This document shows positions 42,931 to 50,080 of a stretch of DNA of 64,000 bases, in pieces. The notes beneath the pieces are model-generated. The model saw only the letters and a list, made by a program, of their open reading frames with translations. It was not told the origin of the DNA and did not search any database. Positions within the stretch are counted from its first letter, which is position 1. The number at the start of each line of letters is the position of its first letter. Both the position numbers and the translations under genes were made by a program. Source of the DNA: Pseudomonas sp. R84 (GTDB lineage Bacteria; Pseudomonadota; Gammaproteobacteria; Pseudomonadales; Pseudomonadaceae). The stretch lies in contig NZ_CP019426.1 of assembly GCF_009834515.1 (NCBI RefSeq), positions 2,841,501 through 2,905,500 of the forward strand. Reading direction: 5' to 3'.

Positions 42931-43419
42931 ATGGAAGGGATAGTAAAACTGGACCGGATCGACATCAGCATTCTGGTCGAGTTGCAGAAGGATGGCCGCA
43001 TGACCAACGTCAGCCTGGCCGATGCCGTCGGGCTGTCGGCCAGTCCGTGTCTGCAACGGGTCAAGCGACTGGAATCAGCGGGTTATATTTCCAGCTACAA
43101 AGCGCACCTGAATCTGGCGAAGATCACCGACTCGGTCACGGTGTTTACCGAAATCACCTTGAGCGATCACAAACGCGAGGATTTCGCCAAATTCGAATCG
43201 AATATTCGTTTGGTCGACGAAGTGCTTGAGTGTCATCTGATCAGCGGCGGCTACGATTATCTGGTGCGCTTCATGACCCGCAGCATCCAGCATTATCAGG
43301 AAGTGATCGAAAGCTTGCTGGACAAAAATATCGGCATTTCCAAGTACTTCAGTTACATCGTCATCAAGTCGCCCGTACTCAAGGATGGCGTGCCGCTGCG
43401 CAAATTGCTGCGGCATTGA
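42931..43419 (+). CDS. Lrp/AsnC family transcriptional regulator
   Basis: This 162-residue regulator has the N-terminal winged helix-turn-helix LDRIDISILVELQKDGRMTN followed by VSLADAVGLSASPCLQRVKR. Its C-terminal RAM domain includes VDEVLECHLISGGYDYLVRFM. These are standard Lrp features, and the family senses amino acids. The ATG at 42931 has AGAGG eight bases upstream. A TTG-initiated extension of 14 codons is rejected. It is the last gene of the catabolic island and is a good candidate for its regulator, acting on the promoter ahead of 25397, on the aminotransferase, or on both. Confidence 0.92.
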   Translation: MEGIVKLDRIDISILVELQKDGRMTNVSLADAVGLSASPCLQRVKRLESAGYISSYKAHLNLAKITDSVTVFTEITLSDHKREDFAKFESNIRLVDEVLECHLISGGYDYLVRFMTRSIQHYQEVIESLLDKNIGISKYFSYIVIKSPVLKDGVPLRKLLRH

Positions 43420-43452
43420 ACTGCAGTGACTGCCACCGCGTGGACTTCAGCG

Positions 43453-44376
43453 CTAAGCCCCGGCCCACTCATCACGAAACTGCAGCAGAAAATCGACAAA
43501 CGCCCTGACCCGTTGCGGCACATAGCGGCCGTGCGGGTAGAGCAAGGTGTAAGGTCGCGAGCGTCCGGCGTAAGGCTGTAGCACCTCAACGAGGCTGCCG
43601 TCGGCCAGCTCCTTTTCGACGATGAACTTGTACGTCTGGAAGACCCCCGCGCCGTGTTTGGCCAGGGTGACGCCGCCAAGCACATCGTCTGAGCAGGAGT
43701 AGCCTCCCTCGGAAATCACTTCCAGATCATCGCCGTTTTCCTGGAACAGCCAGGAGATCCGCCGTCCGCTGCTCGGCAGTTCGAACTGAATGCATTCGTG
43801 TTGCACCAGATCCTCAAGCGTCTGCGGTACGCCAGCCTTTTTCAGATAGTCGGGAGAGGCGACCACCACCAGTTTTGCATCCTCCAGCAGGCGCGCGACC
43901 ATGGTCGAATCCGGTTGGGCGCGGACGCGGATTGCCAGATCGTAGCCTTCGCCGACAAAGTCGATATTGCGGTTGCCCAAGTGGATGTCGACGGTGACGT
44001 CGGGGTAGAGCGCGCGGAATTTTGGCAGCAGCGGCAGGATACGGTGATGCCCATAAGTGGTGGGCAGGCTGATGCGCAACAGCCCTGAGGGTGACGTCTG
44101 TGCGCCCATGACTTCCTGTTGCGCTTCGACCAGTTGCGTCAGCGCCTGGCTGCACTGGACGAAAAAGTTTCTGCCAGCTTCGGTCAAGCGAATGCTGCGC
44201 GTGGTTCGCGCAAACAGGCGCGATCCCAAGCGCTGTTCCAGACGCAGAATCGACCGGCTCACCGCTGCCGGCGTTACACCCGCAAGCTGGGCGGCAGCGG
44301 TGAAACTGCCGGCTTCAGCGGCGAGGCAAAAGAGTTCGATGCTGCCTAACTGCAAGTCTTCAAAGTGGCGCTTCAT
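43453..44376 (-). CDS. LysR family transcriptional regulator
   Basis: This 307-residue regulator has the N-terminal winged helix GSIELFCLAAEAGSFTAAAQLAGVTPAAVSRSILRLEQRLGSRLF. The C-terminal effector-binding fold includes GLLRISLPTTYGHHRILPLLP and YDLAIRVRAQPDSTMVARLLEDAKLVVVASPDYL, as in the CrgA-like branch. It is the most distal of four leftward genes with an SDR, a FrnE-like protein and a tautomerase. It lies 93 bases downstream of the SDR stop, so it may be co-transcribed with the genes it probably controls. The small palindrome upstream of the tautomerase is a candidate binding site. Confidence 0.92.
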   Translation of the reverse strand: MKRHFEDLQLGSIELFCLAAEAGSFTAAAQLAGVTPAAVSRSILRLEQRLGSRLFARTTRSIRLTEAGRNFFVQCSQALTQLVEAQQEVMGAQTSPSGLLRISLPTTYGHHRILPLLPKFRALYPDVTVDIHLGNRNIDFVGEGYDLAIRVRAQPDSTMVARLLEDAKLVVVASPDYLKKAGVPQTLEDLVQHECIQFELPSSGRRISWLFQENGDDLEVISEGGYSCSDDVLGGVTLAKHGAGVFQTYKFIVEKELADGSLVEVLQPYAGRSRPYTLLYPHGRYVPQRVRAFVDFLLQFRDEWAGA

Positions 44377-44469
44377 GGAGTAAGCCTGAGGATCAACTGA
44401 CGGTTCATTCTCAGGTTTATCTCATGAAGCGGCACCGCCGGTACACACCGGCAGTGCCGTGGTGAGGTA

Positions 44470-45180
44470 TCAATGGCCAGCGCTTTGACCACCATCGACA
44501 TGGAGGATTTCGCCAGTGACGAAGTTCGCGCCGTCCAGGTAGAGGATCGCCTGCACGATGTCATCGATCTCACCCATATGTCCGACCGGGTGCAGGCTGC
44601 CGAGGGCGGCGTGAGTTTCTTCGCCGTGCATCGGTGTTTTGATGATGCCGGGCGATACCGCGTTGACCCGAATACCACGCTTGGCGTACTCGATGGCCAG
44701 AGACTTGGTCGCCGCGTTGATGCCACCCTTGGTCAGCGAAGCGAGCACCGACGGTACGCCGTCAATCGCGTGGTCGACCAGGCTGGTGGTGACGCTGACG
44801 ATATGGCCGCTGGCGTTTTTCTCCATTTCGGCAATTGCCAGTTGCGAGATATGGAAGAAGCCGCTCATGTTGGTCGCCACGACCTGTGCGTAGTCTTCTT
44901 TGCTGTATTCGGTGAAGGGTTTGGCGACGAATATCCCGGCGTTATTGACCAGCGTGTCGATACGACCGAAGCGTGCAACGGCTTCGCGGATCACCCGCTC
45001 GGCGGTTTGCGGGTCGGCGATGTCGCCGGCGACGGCGAGAATGTCCGGGTCAGTGGATGGTTTGATCGAGCGCGAGGTCGCGACAACCTGATAGCCGCGT
45101 TCACGGAATCCTTTGACCAGACCTGCGCCAATGCCTTGCGAGGCGCCAGTGATCACTACAACTTTTTTGGACGTGTTCAT
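44470..45180 (-). CDS. SDR-fold protein lacking the catalytic tyrosine
   Basis: This 236-residue protein has a clear SDR Rossmann fold. TGASQGIGAGLVKGF is at the N-terminus, DIADPQTAE follows, then NNAGIFVAKPF and the C-terminal NFVTGEILHVDGGQSAGH. The active-site segment, however, reads SVLASLTKGG where most members read YxxxK. The position four before the lysine is Ala, so the proton-donor tyrosine is missing. The Ser region is SVTTSLVD. This may be a genuine subfamily using another residue or a non-oxidoreductase. It lies 50 bases after the FrnE-like gene and is likely in the same operon as the tautomerase. Confidence 0.88.
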   Translation of the reverse strand: MNTSKKVVVITGASQGIGAGLVKGFRERGYQVVATSRSIKPSTDPDILAVAGDIADPQTAERVIREAVARFGRIDTLVNNAGIFVAKPFTEYSKEDYAQVVATNMSGFFHISQLAIAEMEKNASGHIVSVTTSLVDHAIDGVPSVLASLTKGGINAATKSLAIEYAKRGIRVNAVSPGIIKTPMHGEETHAALGSLHPVGHMGEIDDIVQAILYLDGANFVTGEILHVDGGQSAGH

Positions 45181-45229
45181 GATGTTTCCTCATGCAATCT
45201 GGATGGTTTGAATAAACGGATTTCGCAGG

Positions 45230-45886
45230 TCAGGCGTGAGCCGCAACCTGTGCTGCCTGACGTAACGCTTGCTGGTAATAAGCGACGGACTGGGAACCGG
45301 GGATGACCTGTTTGTCATCCAGGACCATGGCCGGAACCGAATCGATGCCGCGCTGCTGGTAAAACCGTTCGAGTTCGCGCACTGGTTGGCTGAACTCAGC
45401 GTTGGCCAGCACCTCTTGTGCACGCTGGCTGTCGAGTCCGACTGTGCCTGCCAGCATCACCAGGGTGGCGTGGTCATTCGGGTTCTTGCCGTCAGTGAAG
45501 TAGGCCTTGAGCAGCGCCTGCTTCAACTCACGCTGACGTCCTTGTGTGGCGGCCCAGAACAGCAGTCGGTGGGCGTCGAAGGTGTTGTGGAAATGGCTGC
45601 GTTTTCCGAGGTCGAAGTGAAAACCGATCTGCTCGCCGCGTTCGATGATCATCGCGTTGCGATCCGCCACTTGCTCAGCGCTGCGCCCGTATTTGCGCAT
45701 CATGTGCTCGATGGCGTGCTCACCTTCGGCGGGCATGTCGGGGTTCAGTTCGAACGGTTTGTAGGTCAGCTCCACGTCGACTTCGCCTGCCAGGTTGCGG
45801 ATCGCTTGCTCCAGAGCGGTGGCGCCCAATGCGCACCAGGGGCAAACGACATCCGAGACGAAATCGATTTTCACGGCCCGGCTCAT
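45230..45886 (-). CDS. DsbA-family oxidoreductase (FrnE-like)
   Basis: This 218-residue thioredoxin-superfamily protein begins KIDFVSDVVCPWCALGATALEQ, with the catalytic CPWC pair at about residues 16-19. The all-helical insertion and the cis-proline segment VPAMVLDDKQVIPGSQS follow, as in FrnE and 2-hydroxychromene-2-carboxylate isomerase relatives. There is no signal peptide, so it is cytoplasmic. Its ATG overlaps the stop of the tautomerase gene by four bases, which couples their translation. FrnE relatives are disulfide oxidoreductases or isomerases linked to stress or aromatic metabolism. The target here is unknown. Confidence 0.9.
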   Translation of the reverse strand: MSRAVKIDFVSDVVCPWCALGATALEQAIRNLAGEVDVELTYKPFELNPDMPAEGEHAIEHMMRKYGRSAEQVADRNAMIIERGEQIGFHFDLGKRSHFHNTFDAHRLLFWAATQGRQRELKQALLKAYFTDGKNPNDHATLVMLAGTVGLDSQRAQEVLANAEFSQPVRELERFYQQRGIDSVPAMVLDDKQVIPGSQSVAYYQQALRQAAQVAAHA

Positions 45887-46098
45887 GACTGCGAATCCGC
45901 CAACTGTTGGCGATACTCGGTGGTGGTGATGCCGGCATAACCCCAGTTATCGGTGTCGACTTCCTCGATCACGATGTGGGTGAGTTTCGGGTCCTTGTGC
46001 AGCACCCGCTGCATCGTTTCGGTGATTTCCTTGATGACCTGGGCTTTCTGTTCCCGGGTCACGCCGTCACGGGTGATACGTACGCTGATGAAAGGCAT
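45883..46098 (-). CDS. 4-oxalocrotonate tautomerase-family enzyme
   Basis: This is a 71-residue tautomerase. Processing of the initiator Met exposes Pro2 (MPFISVRITRDGVTREQKAQ), the catalytic base of the family. The following helix and IVIEEVDTDNWGYAG match the typical fold. Its stop overlaps the FrnE-like gene start. It is the first gene of the leftward four-gene operon. Family members ketonise enols or dehalogenate small acids; the substrate is not evident. The ATG at 46098 has AGGT-like bases upstream (GGAGATACCTCAA). Confidence 0.9.
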   Translation of the reverse strand: MPFISVRITRDGVTREQKAQVIKEITETMQRVLHKDPKLTHIVIEEVDTDNWGYAGITTTEYRQQLADSQS

Positions 46099-46194
46099 TT
46101 GAGGTATCTCCAGTCGCTGGCCCGTCGGAGTGATGGGCGGCTGTTGGAGAGGACTTTAGGGGGAGGGCGGGAATTGATAAATGGGGCTTGAGGT

Positions 46195-46210
46195 ACATCA
46201 TTTGTGATGT
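46195..46210. promoter_or_regulatory. Candidate LysR operator upstream of the tautomerase operon
   Basis: A dyad acatca-tttg-tgatgt with perfect six-base arms lies about 100 bases upstream of the tautomerase start. Spacing and size suit a LysR-type binding site, and the only nearby LysR gene is at the end of this operon. Confidence 0.45.
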
Positions 46211-46239
46211 GGTGTATCAAATGGCTGCGTGCGGTGAAG

Positions 46240-46257
46240 TGCGCAAGAAGTTGCGCA
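46240..46257. promoter_or_regulatory. Upstream activator site 1 of hcp (18-bp dyad)
   Basis: The sequence tgcgcaagaagttgcgca has perfect seven-base arms TGCGCAA / TTGCGCA around a four-base spacer. It is the first of three copies upstream of hcp. The distance to the sigma-54-like promoter (about 210 bases) suits an enhancer-binding protein. Confidence 0.65.
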
Positions 46258-46322
46258 GTACCTGGCCTGTTTTCATCCGGGAAAGTCTGTGCAGGCCTTA
46301 TGAACCGCGGCTTTCAGCCTAG

Positions 46323-46340
46323 TGCGCAACTTCTTGCACA
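46323..46340. promoter_or_regulatory. Upstream activator site 2 of hcp (18-bp dyad)
   Basis: The sequence tgcgcaacttcttgcaca is the same dyad with one mismatch in the right arm (TTGCACA). It lies 83 bases after site 1 and 22 bases (about two helical turns) before site 3. Confidence 0.6.
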
Positions 46341-46344
46341 CCAC

Positions 46345-46362
46345 TGCGCAAAAAGTTGCGCA
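46345..46362. promoter_or_regulatory. Upstream activator site 3 of hcp (18-bp dyad)
   Basis: The sequence tgcgcaaaaagttgcgca has perfect arms TGCGCAA / TTGCGCA. It is the nearest copy to the promoter, about 90 bases upstream of the -24/-12 elements. The same spacer length of four bases is kept in all three sites. Confidence 0.65.
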
Positions 46363-46448
46363 CTTTTATTTGTTTAATCTCGTTTATTCAAAGGTCGGCG
46401 TACGGGCTGTTTGTTTAAGGCGTTGAAGAATAATGGTTTTGTGATAGC

Positions 46449-46464
46449 TGGCATGGAGTTTGAT
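46449..46464 (+). promoter_or_regulatory. Sigma-54-like promoter of hcp
   Basis: The sequence tggcatggagtttgat has GG and GA spaced 12 bases apart, like the -24 GG / -12 GC of RpoN promoters, with GA in place of GC. Transcription would start near 46474, about 60 bases before the hcp ATG. Hcp/VgrG islands in Pseudomonas are often RpoN-dependent, which supports the call. Confidence 0.55.
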
Positions 46465-46532
46465 AGCTCAAGCCTGCCCGGACAGGCAATGGTGCCTGTC
46501 GGTTGTGTGTTTTAAGCAAGGAGAGCATCCCC

Positions 46533-47048
46533 ATGGCAACACCAGCGTACATGTCCGTTACTGGCGAAAAACAAGGTCTGATCACTGCCGGCGCATTCAC
46601 CGCCGACTCCGTTGGCAACACCTTTCAGGAAGGTCATGAAGACCAGGTCATGGTGCAGGCTTTCACCCACGACGTGATCATCCCGCGTGACCCGCAATCC
46701 GGTCAGCCAACCGGTCAGCGCGTGCACAAGCCAGTGGTCATCACCAAGGTCTACGACAAGGCTTCGCCTCTGCTGCAAGCGGCTCTGACCTCCGGCGAGC
46801 GCATGAGCGAAATCGTTATCCAGTGGTACCGCACTTCGGCGCAAGGCACCCAAGAGCACTACTACACCACCAAACTGGAAGACGCGATCATCGTCGCCAT
46901 CAACAACAAAATGCACAACTGCCAGGATCCAGGCAACGCGCACTTCACCCATCTGGAAGAAGTGCAGTTCACCTACCGTAAAATCACCTGGACCCACGAA
47001 GTCTCCGGTACTTCGGGTTCCGATGACTGGCGTGCTCCGGTCGTTTAA
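46533..47048 (+). CDS. hcp: Type VI secretion system tube protein Hcp
   Basis: This is a 171-residue Hcp1-family protein that forms hexameric rings stacked into the T6SS inner tube. MATPAYMSVTGEKQGLITAGAF at the N-terminus, GQPTGQRVHKPVVITKVYDKASPLL in the middle and the C-terminal FTYRKITWTHEVSGTSGSDDW are all typical. The ATG at 46533 has AAGGAGA upstream. No other structural T6SS genes (tssBC, tssJKLM, clpV) are nearby, so this is an orphan hcp-vgrG locus serving a secretion machine encoded elsewhere. It is followed by two tandem hairpins before vgrG, which would fit the need for much more Hcp than VgrG. Confidence 0.97.
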   Translation: MATPAYMSVTGEKQGLITAGAFTADSVGNTFQEGHEDQVMVQAFTHDVIIPRDPQSGQPTGQRVHKPVVITKVYDKASPLLQAALTSGERMSEIVIQWYRTSAQGTQEHYYTTKLEDAIIVAINNKMHNCQDPGNAHFTHLEEVQFTYRKITWTHEVSGTSGSDDWRAPVV

Positions 47049-47069
47049 TCGCGGCTGATAGTGATACCG

Positions 47070-47145
47070 ACTCGACCAGTCTGACTGGTCGAGTTCACTG
47101 TTCGATCAAGGAATTCTTCGCCTCAGGCTCTTGCACCCTGAGGCG
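47070..47145. terminator. Two tandem hairpins between hcp and vgrG
   Basis: Hairpin one, actcgaccag / ctggtcgagt, has a perfect 10-bp stem (47070-47079 with 47085-47094). Hairpin two, cgcctcagg / cctgaggcg, has a 9-bp stem (47119-47127 with 47137-47145). Neither has a clear T-run, so partial attenuation or mRNA 3'-end protection of hcp is more likely than full termination. Confidence 0.55.
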
Positions 47146-47173
47146 TGTTGCAGCACTGCGCGAGGAACAAGGG

Positions 47174-50080
47174 ATGTTCTCACCGGCCAACCAGCCTCAT
47201 TTCAATCTGACCGTCGATGGCATCGACAGCGATTTCCAGGTGCTGTCGTTTACCGGTCGTGAGGCCCTCAACACGCCATTCGAATTCGAGCTGGAACTGG
47301 TCAGCGAAAAGGCCTCGATCAACCTCGAAAGCGTGCTGCACAAACTGGCATTTCTTCAGCTGTCGCCAACCGGCACTGGCATTCACGGGCTGGTCTACAG
47401 CATCGCCCAGGGCGAGGCGGGCAAGCGCCTGACGCGTTACAAGATTTCCCTGCGCCCGCAACTGGCGTACCTCGCGCACCGGGTCAACCAGCGCATTTTC
47501 CAGCAGATGACCGTGCAGCAGATCATCAGCCAAGTGCTGGAAGAACACGGCATCCTCGCCAGCGATTACCACTTCCAACTCAGCGCGATTTACCCCGAGC
47601 GCATCTACTGCGTGCAGTACGACGAGTCCGACCTGGATTTCATCCAGCGCCTGTGTGAAGAAGAGGGCATTCACTACCACTTCCAGCACACGTCCAGCGG
47701 GCATAAGCTGACCTTCGGCGATGACCAGACAGTGTTCCCGAAACTCGCGCCAGTGGCCTATCAGCAGGACTCCGGACTGGTCGCCGACAAACCGGTGGTC
47801 AAGCGTTTCGGCCTGCGTTTGGCCACGCGTACCAGTCGCACCACGCGCCGCGATTACGACTTCGTCAAACCGAAGATCGAGCTGGAAAGCGATGCCAAAA
47901 GCAGCGCCCAGCCAGACCTCGAAGACTACGATTACCCGGGCCGTTTCGTTGATCGCGAGCGCGGCAAACACCTGGCCAATCGGGCCCTGGAGCGCCATCG
48001 CAGCGACTATCGACTGGCCGAGGGCAACAGCGATCAGCCGATCCTGGTCAGCGGGCATTTCCTCGCCCTGACCGAACACGCCAACCCGACGTGGAACGAC
48101 CTGTGGCTGCTCACCGAGATCTTCCACGAAGGCAAACAGCCGCAAGTGCTGGAAGAGTCGGTGACCAGCGACACCACCGACAACAAGGACGATTTCCACC
48201 AGGGCTATCGCAACCGCTTCAGCGCGATTCCGTGGGACGTGCCTTATCGTCCGCCGCTCGATCATCCGAAACCGAAAGTCCTCGGCACGCAAAGTGCGGT
48301 GGTCTGCGGCCCTGAAGGCGAAGAGATCTACTGCGACCAGTACGGCCGGGTGAAAGTCCAGTTCTTCTGGGACCGCGAAGGCAAACACGACGACATGACC
48401 AGTTGCTGGATGCGCGTCGCGTCGAGTTGGGCCGCGGAAACCTTTGGTTCGATCAACATTCCGCGGGTCGGCATGGAGGTGTTGATCACCTTCCTTGAGG
48501 GCGACCCCGATCAACCACTGATCACCGGTTGCCTGTACCACGGCGCCAATCTGCCGCCGTACAAACTGCCGGATTTCAAGACCCTGGCCACGGTCAAGAG
48601 CAAGGAATACAAGGGCAGCCGCGCCAACGAACTGCGCATCGACGATACCACCAGCGAGATCAGCATCGCGTTGCGCAGCGACCACGGCGCGAGTGCGATC
48701 AACCTCGGCTATCTGACCCATCCGCGCCCGAGCGGTGGTCAGCCGCGCGGTGAAGGTTTTGAGCTAAGAACCGACCGCCACGGTGCGGTGCGTGCGGCGG
48801 CCGGTCTGCTCATCACCACTGAGCCGCGTCCGAACGAATCCAAGCACCACAAGGATCTGCCGGAAACCGCTGAACGCCTCGCCACCGCCAGCGATCAGCA
48901 AGATGGATTCGCCGTTCAAGCCAAAGAGCTGCAAGCCCAGGAAGCCGGCGATCAGGACGACGTCGCCAAAGCGTTGCACGCCCAGCATCAAGGCGTACTC
49001 GGCAGCGGTCCGGCGAACCTCACCGCCAACGAATTCCCCGAATTCACCGAACCGCATCTGGTCCTCGCCAGCCCGGCCGGCATCGCCCTGACCACGCCAC
49101 GCTCCAGCCACATTGCCACCGGCGAACACCTGGCGCTGAGCAGCACCGGCCACACCAGCCTGTCGATCGGCAAACGCCTGCTCGCCAGTGCCAGCCGTGG
49201 CATGCGCCTGTTCGTGCAGAGCATGGGCTGGCGTCTGGTAGCCGCGTCCGGCGACATCGACGTACGAGCGCTGAAGGACAGCATCAACCTGCTGGCCAAA
49301 CTCAACATCACCGCCAATGCCGACCGCATCACCATCACCGCCAAGACCGAACTGGTGATCCAGGGCGGCGGCAGCGCCACCACCTACAACGCCGGCGGCA
49401 TCACCCACGCCACCAGCGGCCCGTACACCGCGCACGCGGCGAACTTCGCCTACACCGGCGCGAAAAGTCTCGCCGGCGTGTTCCCGGAACCGCCGAAGCC
49501 GGGCAAAGGCAATCTGGAATTGTTCAACCAATACGCCGGGCGCCAAGGCATCAAGGACGGCGATTACGAAGTCATCGATGCGCTGGGCAAAAGCATCAAG
49601 GGCAAGCTCGACGGCAAGGGTTTCGCCAGCGTCGCCGGCGCTGCACCGGGGCCTGCGCGTGTGCTGTTCGGCAAGGATCCGGCGGATACCTGGAGCGATG
49701 GCAGTTACATCGGCAAACCGGAGTGGCCGTTGAATCCACCGGGGGCCGAAGAAGTACCGAGTCAGGTGCAGGCGATGGTCGCGCAGGTGTTGCCGAGCAA
49801 GAGTTGGGAGATGTTGGAGAAGGGCAAGGACATGGCGCAAACAGGGATGAGTGTGATGCAGACGGCGCAAGGCGCGATGCAAACAGCGCAGCAAGTGAAA
49901 GGTGTGGTGCAGGGCGGGGTGGCCGGGTTGCCGAAGCTGGCGAGTGCGGCGTTGCCGAGTGCTTCGGGTCTTCTTGGAGCGGCGAGCAAGGCGGGCAAAT
50001 TGCCGAGTCTGCCAGCGCCGACGATTTCGAAATCTGTTGTTAAAACTCCAAGCCTCCTGACCGGAGAAGTACTGTCATGA
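47174..50080 (+). CDS. vgrG: T6SS spike protein VgrG (TssI) with C-terminal extension
   Basis: This is a 968-residue trimeric spike protein. The N-terminal gp27-like base (about 1-380) starts FNLTVDGIDSDFQVLSFTGREALNTPFEFELELVS. The gp5 OB-fold and beta-helix follow (VVCGPEGEEIYCDQYGRVKVQFFWDREGKHDDMTSCWMRVAS). A DUF2345-type region extends to about 760. Beyond it is an extension of some 200 residues. Its proximal part (QGIKDGDYEVIDALGKSIKGKLDGKGFASV) looks like a transthyretin-like effector-docking domain, and the tail is helical (MAQTGMSVMQTAQGAMQTAQQ). The stop overlaps the rhs ATG (ATGA). The extension is the likely docking platform for the Rhs effector. Confidence 0.95.
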   Translation: MFSPANQPHFNLTVDGIDSDFQVLSFTGREALNTPFEFELELVSEKASINLESVLHKLAFLQLSPTGTGIHGLVYSIAQGEAGKRLTRYKISLRPQLAYLAHRVNQRIFQQMTVQQIISQVLEEHGILASDYHFQLSAIYPERIYCVQYDESDLDFIQRLCEEEGIHYHFQHTSSGHKLTFGDDQTVFPKLAPVAYQQDSGLVADKPVVKRFGLRLATRTSRTTRRDYDFVKPKIELESDAKSSAQPDLEDYDYPGRFVDRERGKHLANRALERHRSDYRLAEGNSDQPILVSGHFLALTEHANPTWNDLWLLTEIFHEGKQPQVLEESVTSDTTDNKDDFHQGYRNRFSAIPWDVPYRPPLDHPKPKVLGTQSAVVCGPEGEEIYCDQYGRVKVQFFWDREGKHDDMTSCWMRVASSWAAETFGSINIPRVGMEVLITFLEGDPDQPLITGCLYHGANLPPYKLPDFKTLATVKSKEYKGSRANELRIDDTTSEISIALRSDHGASAINLGYLTHPRPSGGQPRGEGFELRTDRHGAVRAAAGLLITTEPRPNESKHHKDLPETAERLATASDQQDGFAVQAKELQAQEAGDQDDVAKALHAQHQGVLGSGPANLTANEFPEFTEPHLVLASPAGIALTTPRSSHIATGEHLALSSTGHTSLSIGKRLLASASRGMRLFVQSMGWRLVAASGDIDVRALKDSINLLAKLNITANADRITITAKTELVIQGGGSATTYNAGGITHATSGPYTAHAANFAYTGAKSLAGVFPEPPKPGKGNLELFNQYAGRQGIKDGDYEVIDALGKSIKGKLDGKGFASVAGAAPGPARVLFGKDPADTWSDGSYIGKPEWPLNPPGAEEVPSQVQAMVAQVLPSKSWEMLEKGKDMAQTGMSVMQTAQGAMQTAQQVKGVVQGGVAGLPKLASAALPSASGLLGAASKAGKLPSLPAPTISKSVVKTPSLLTGEVLS

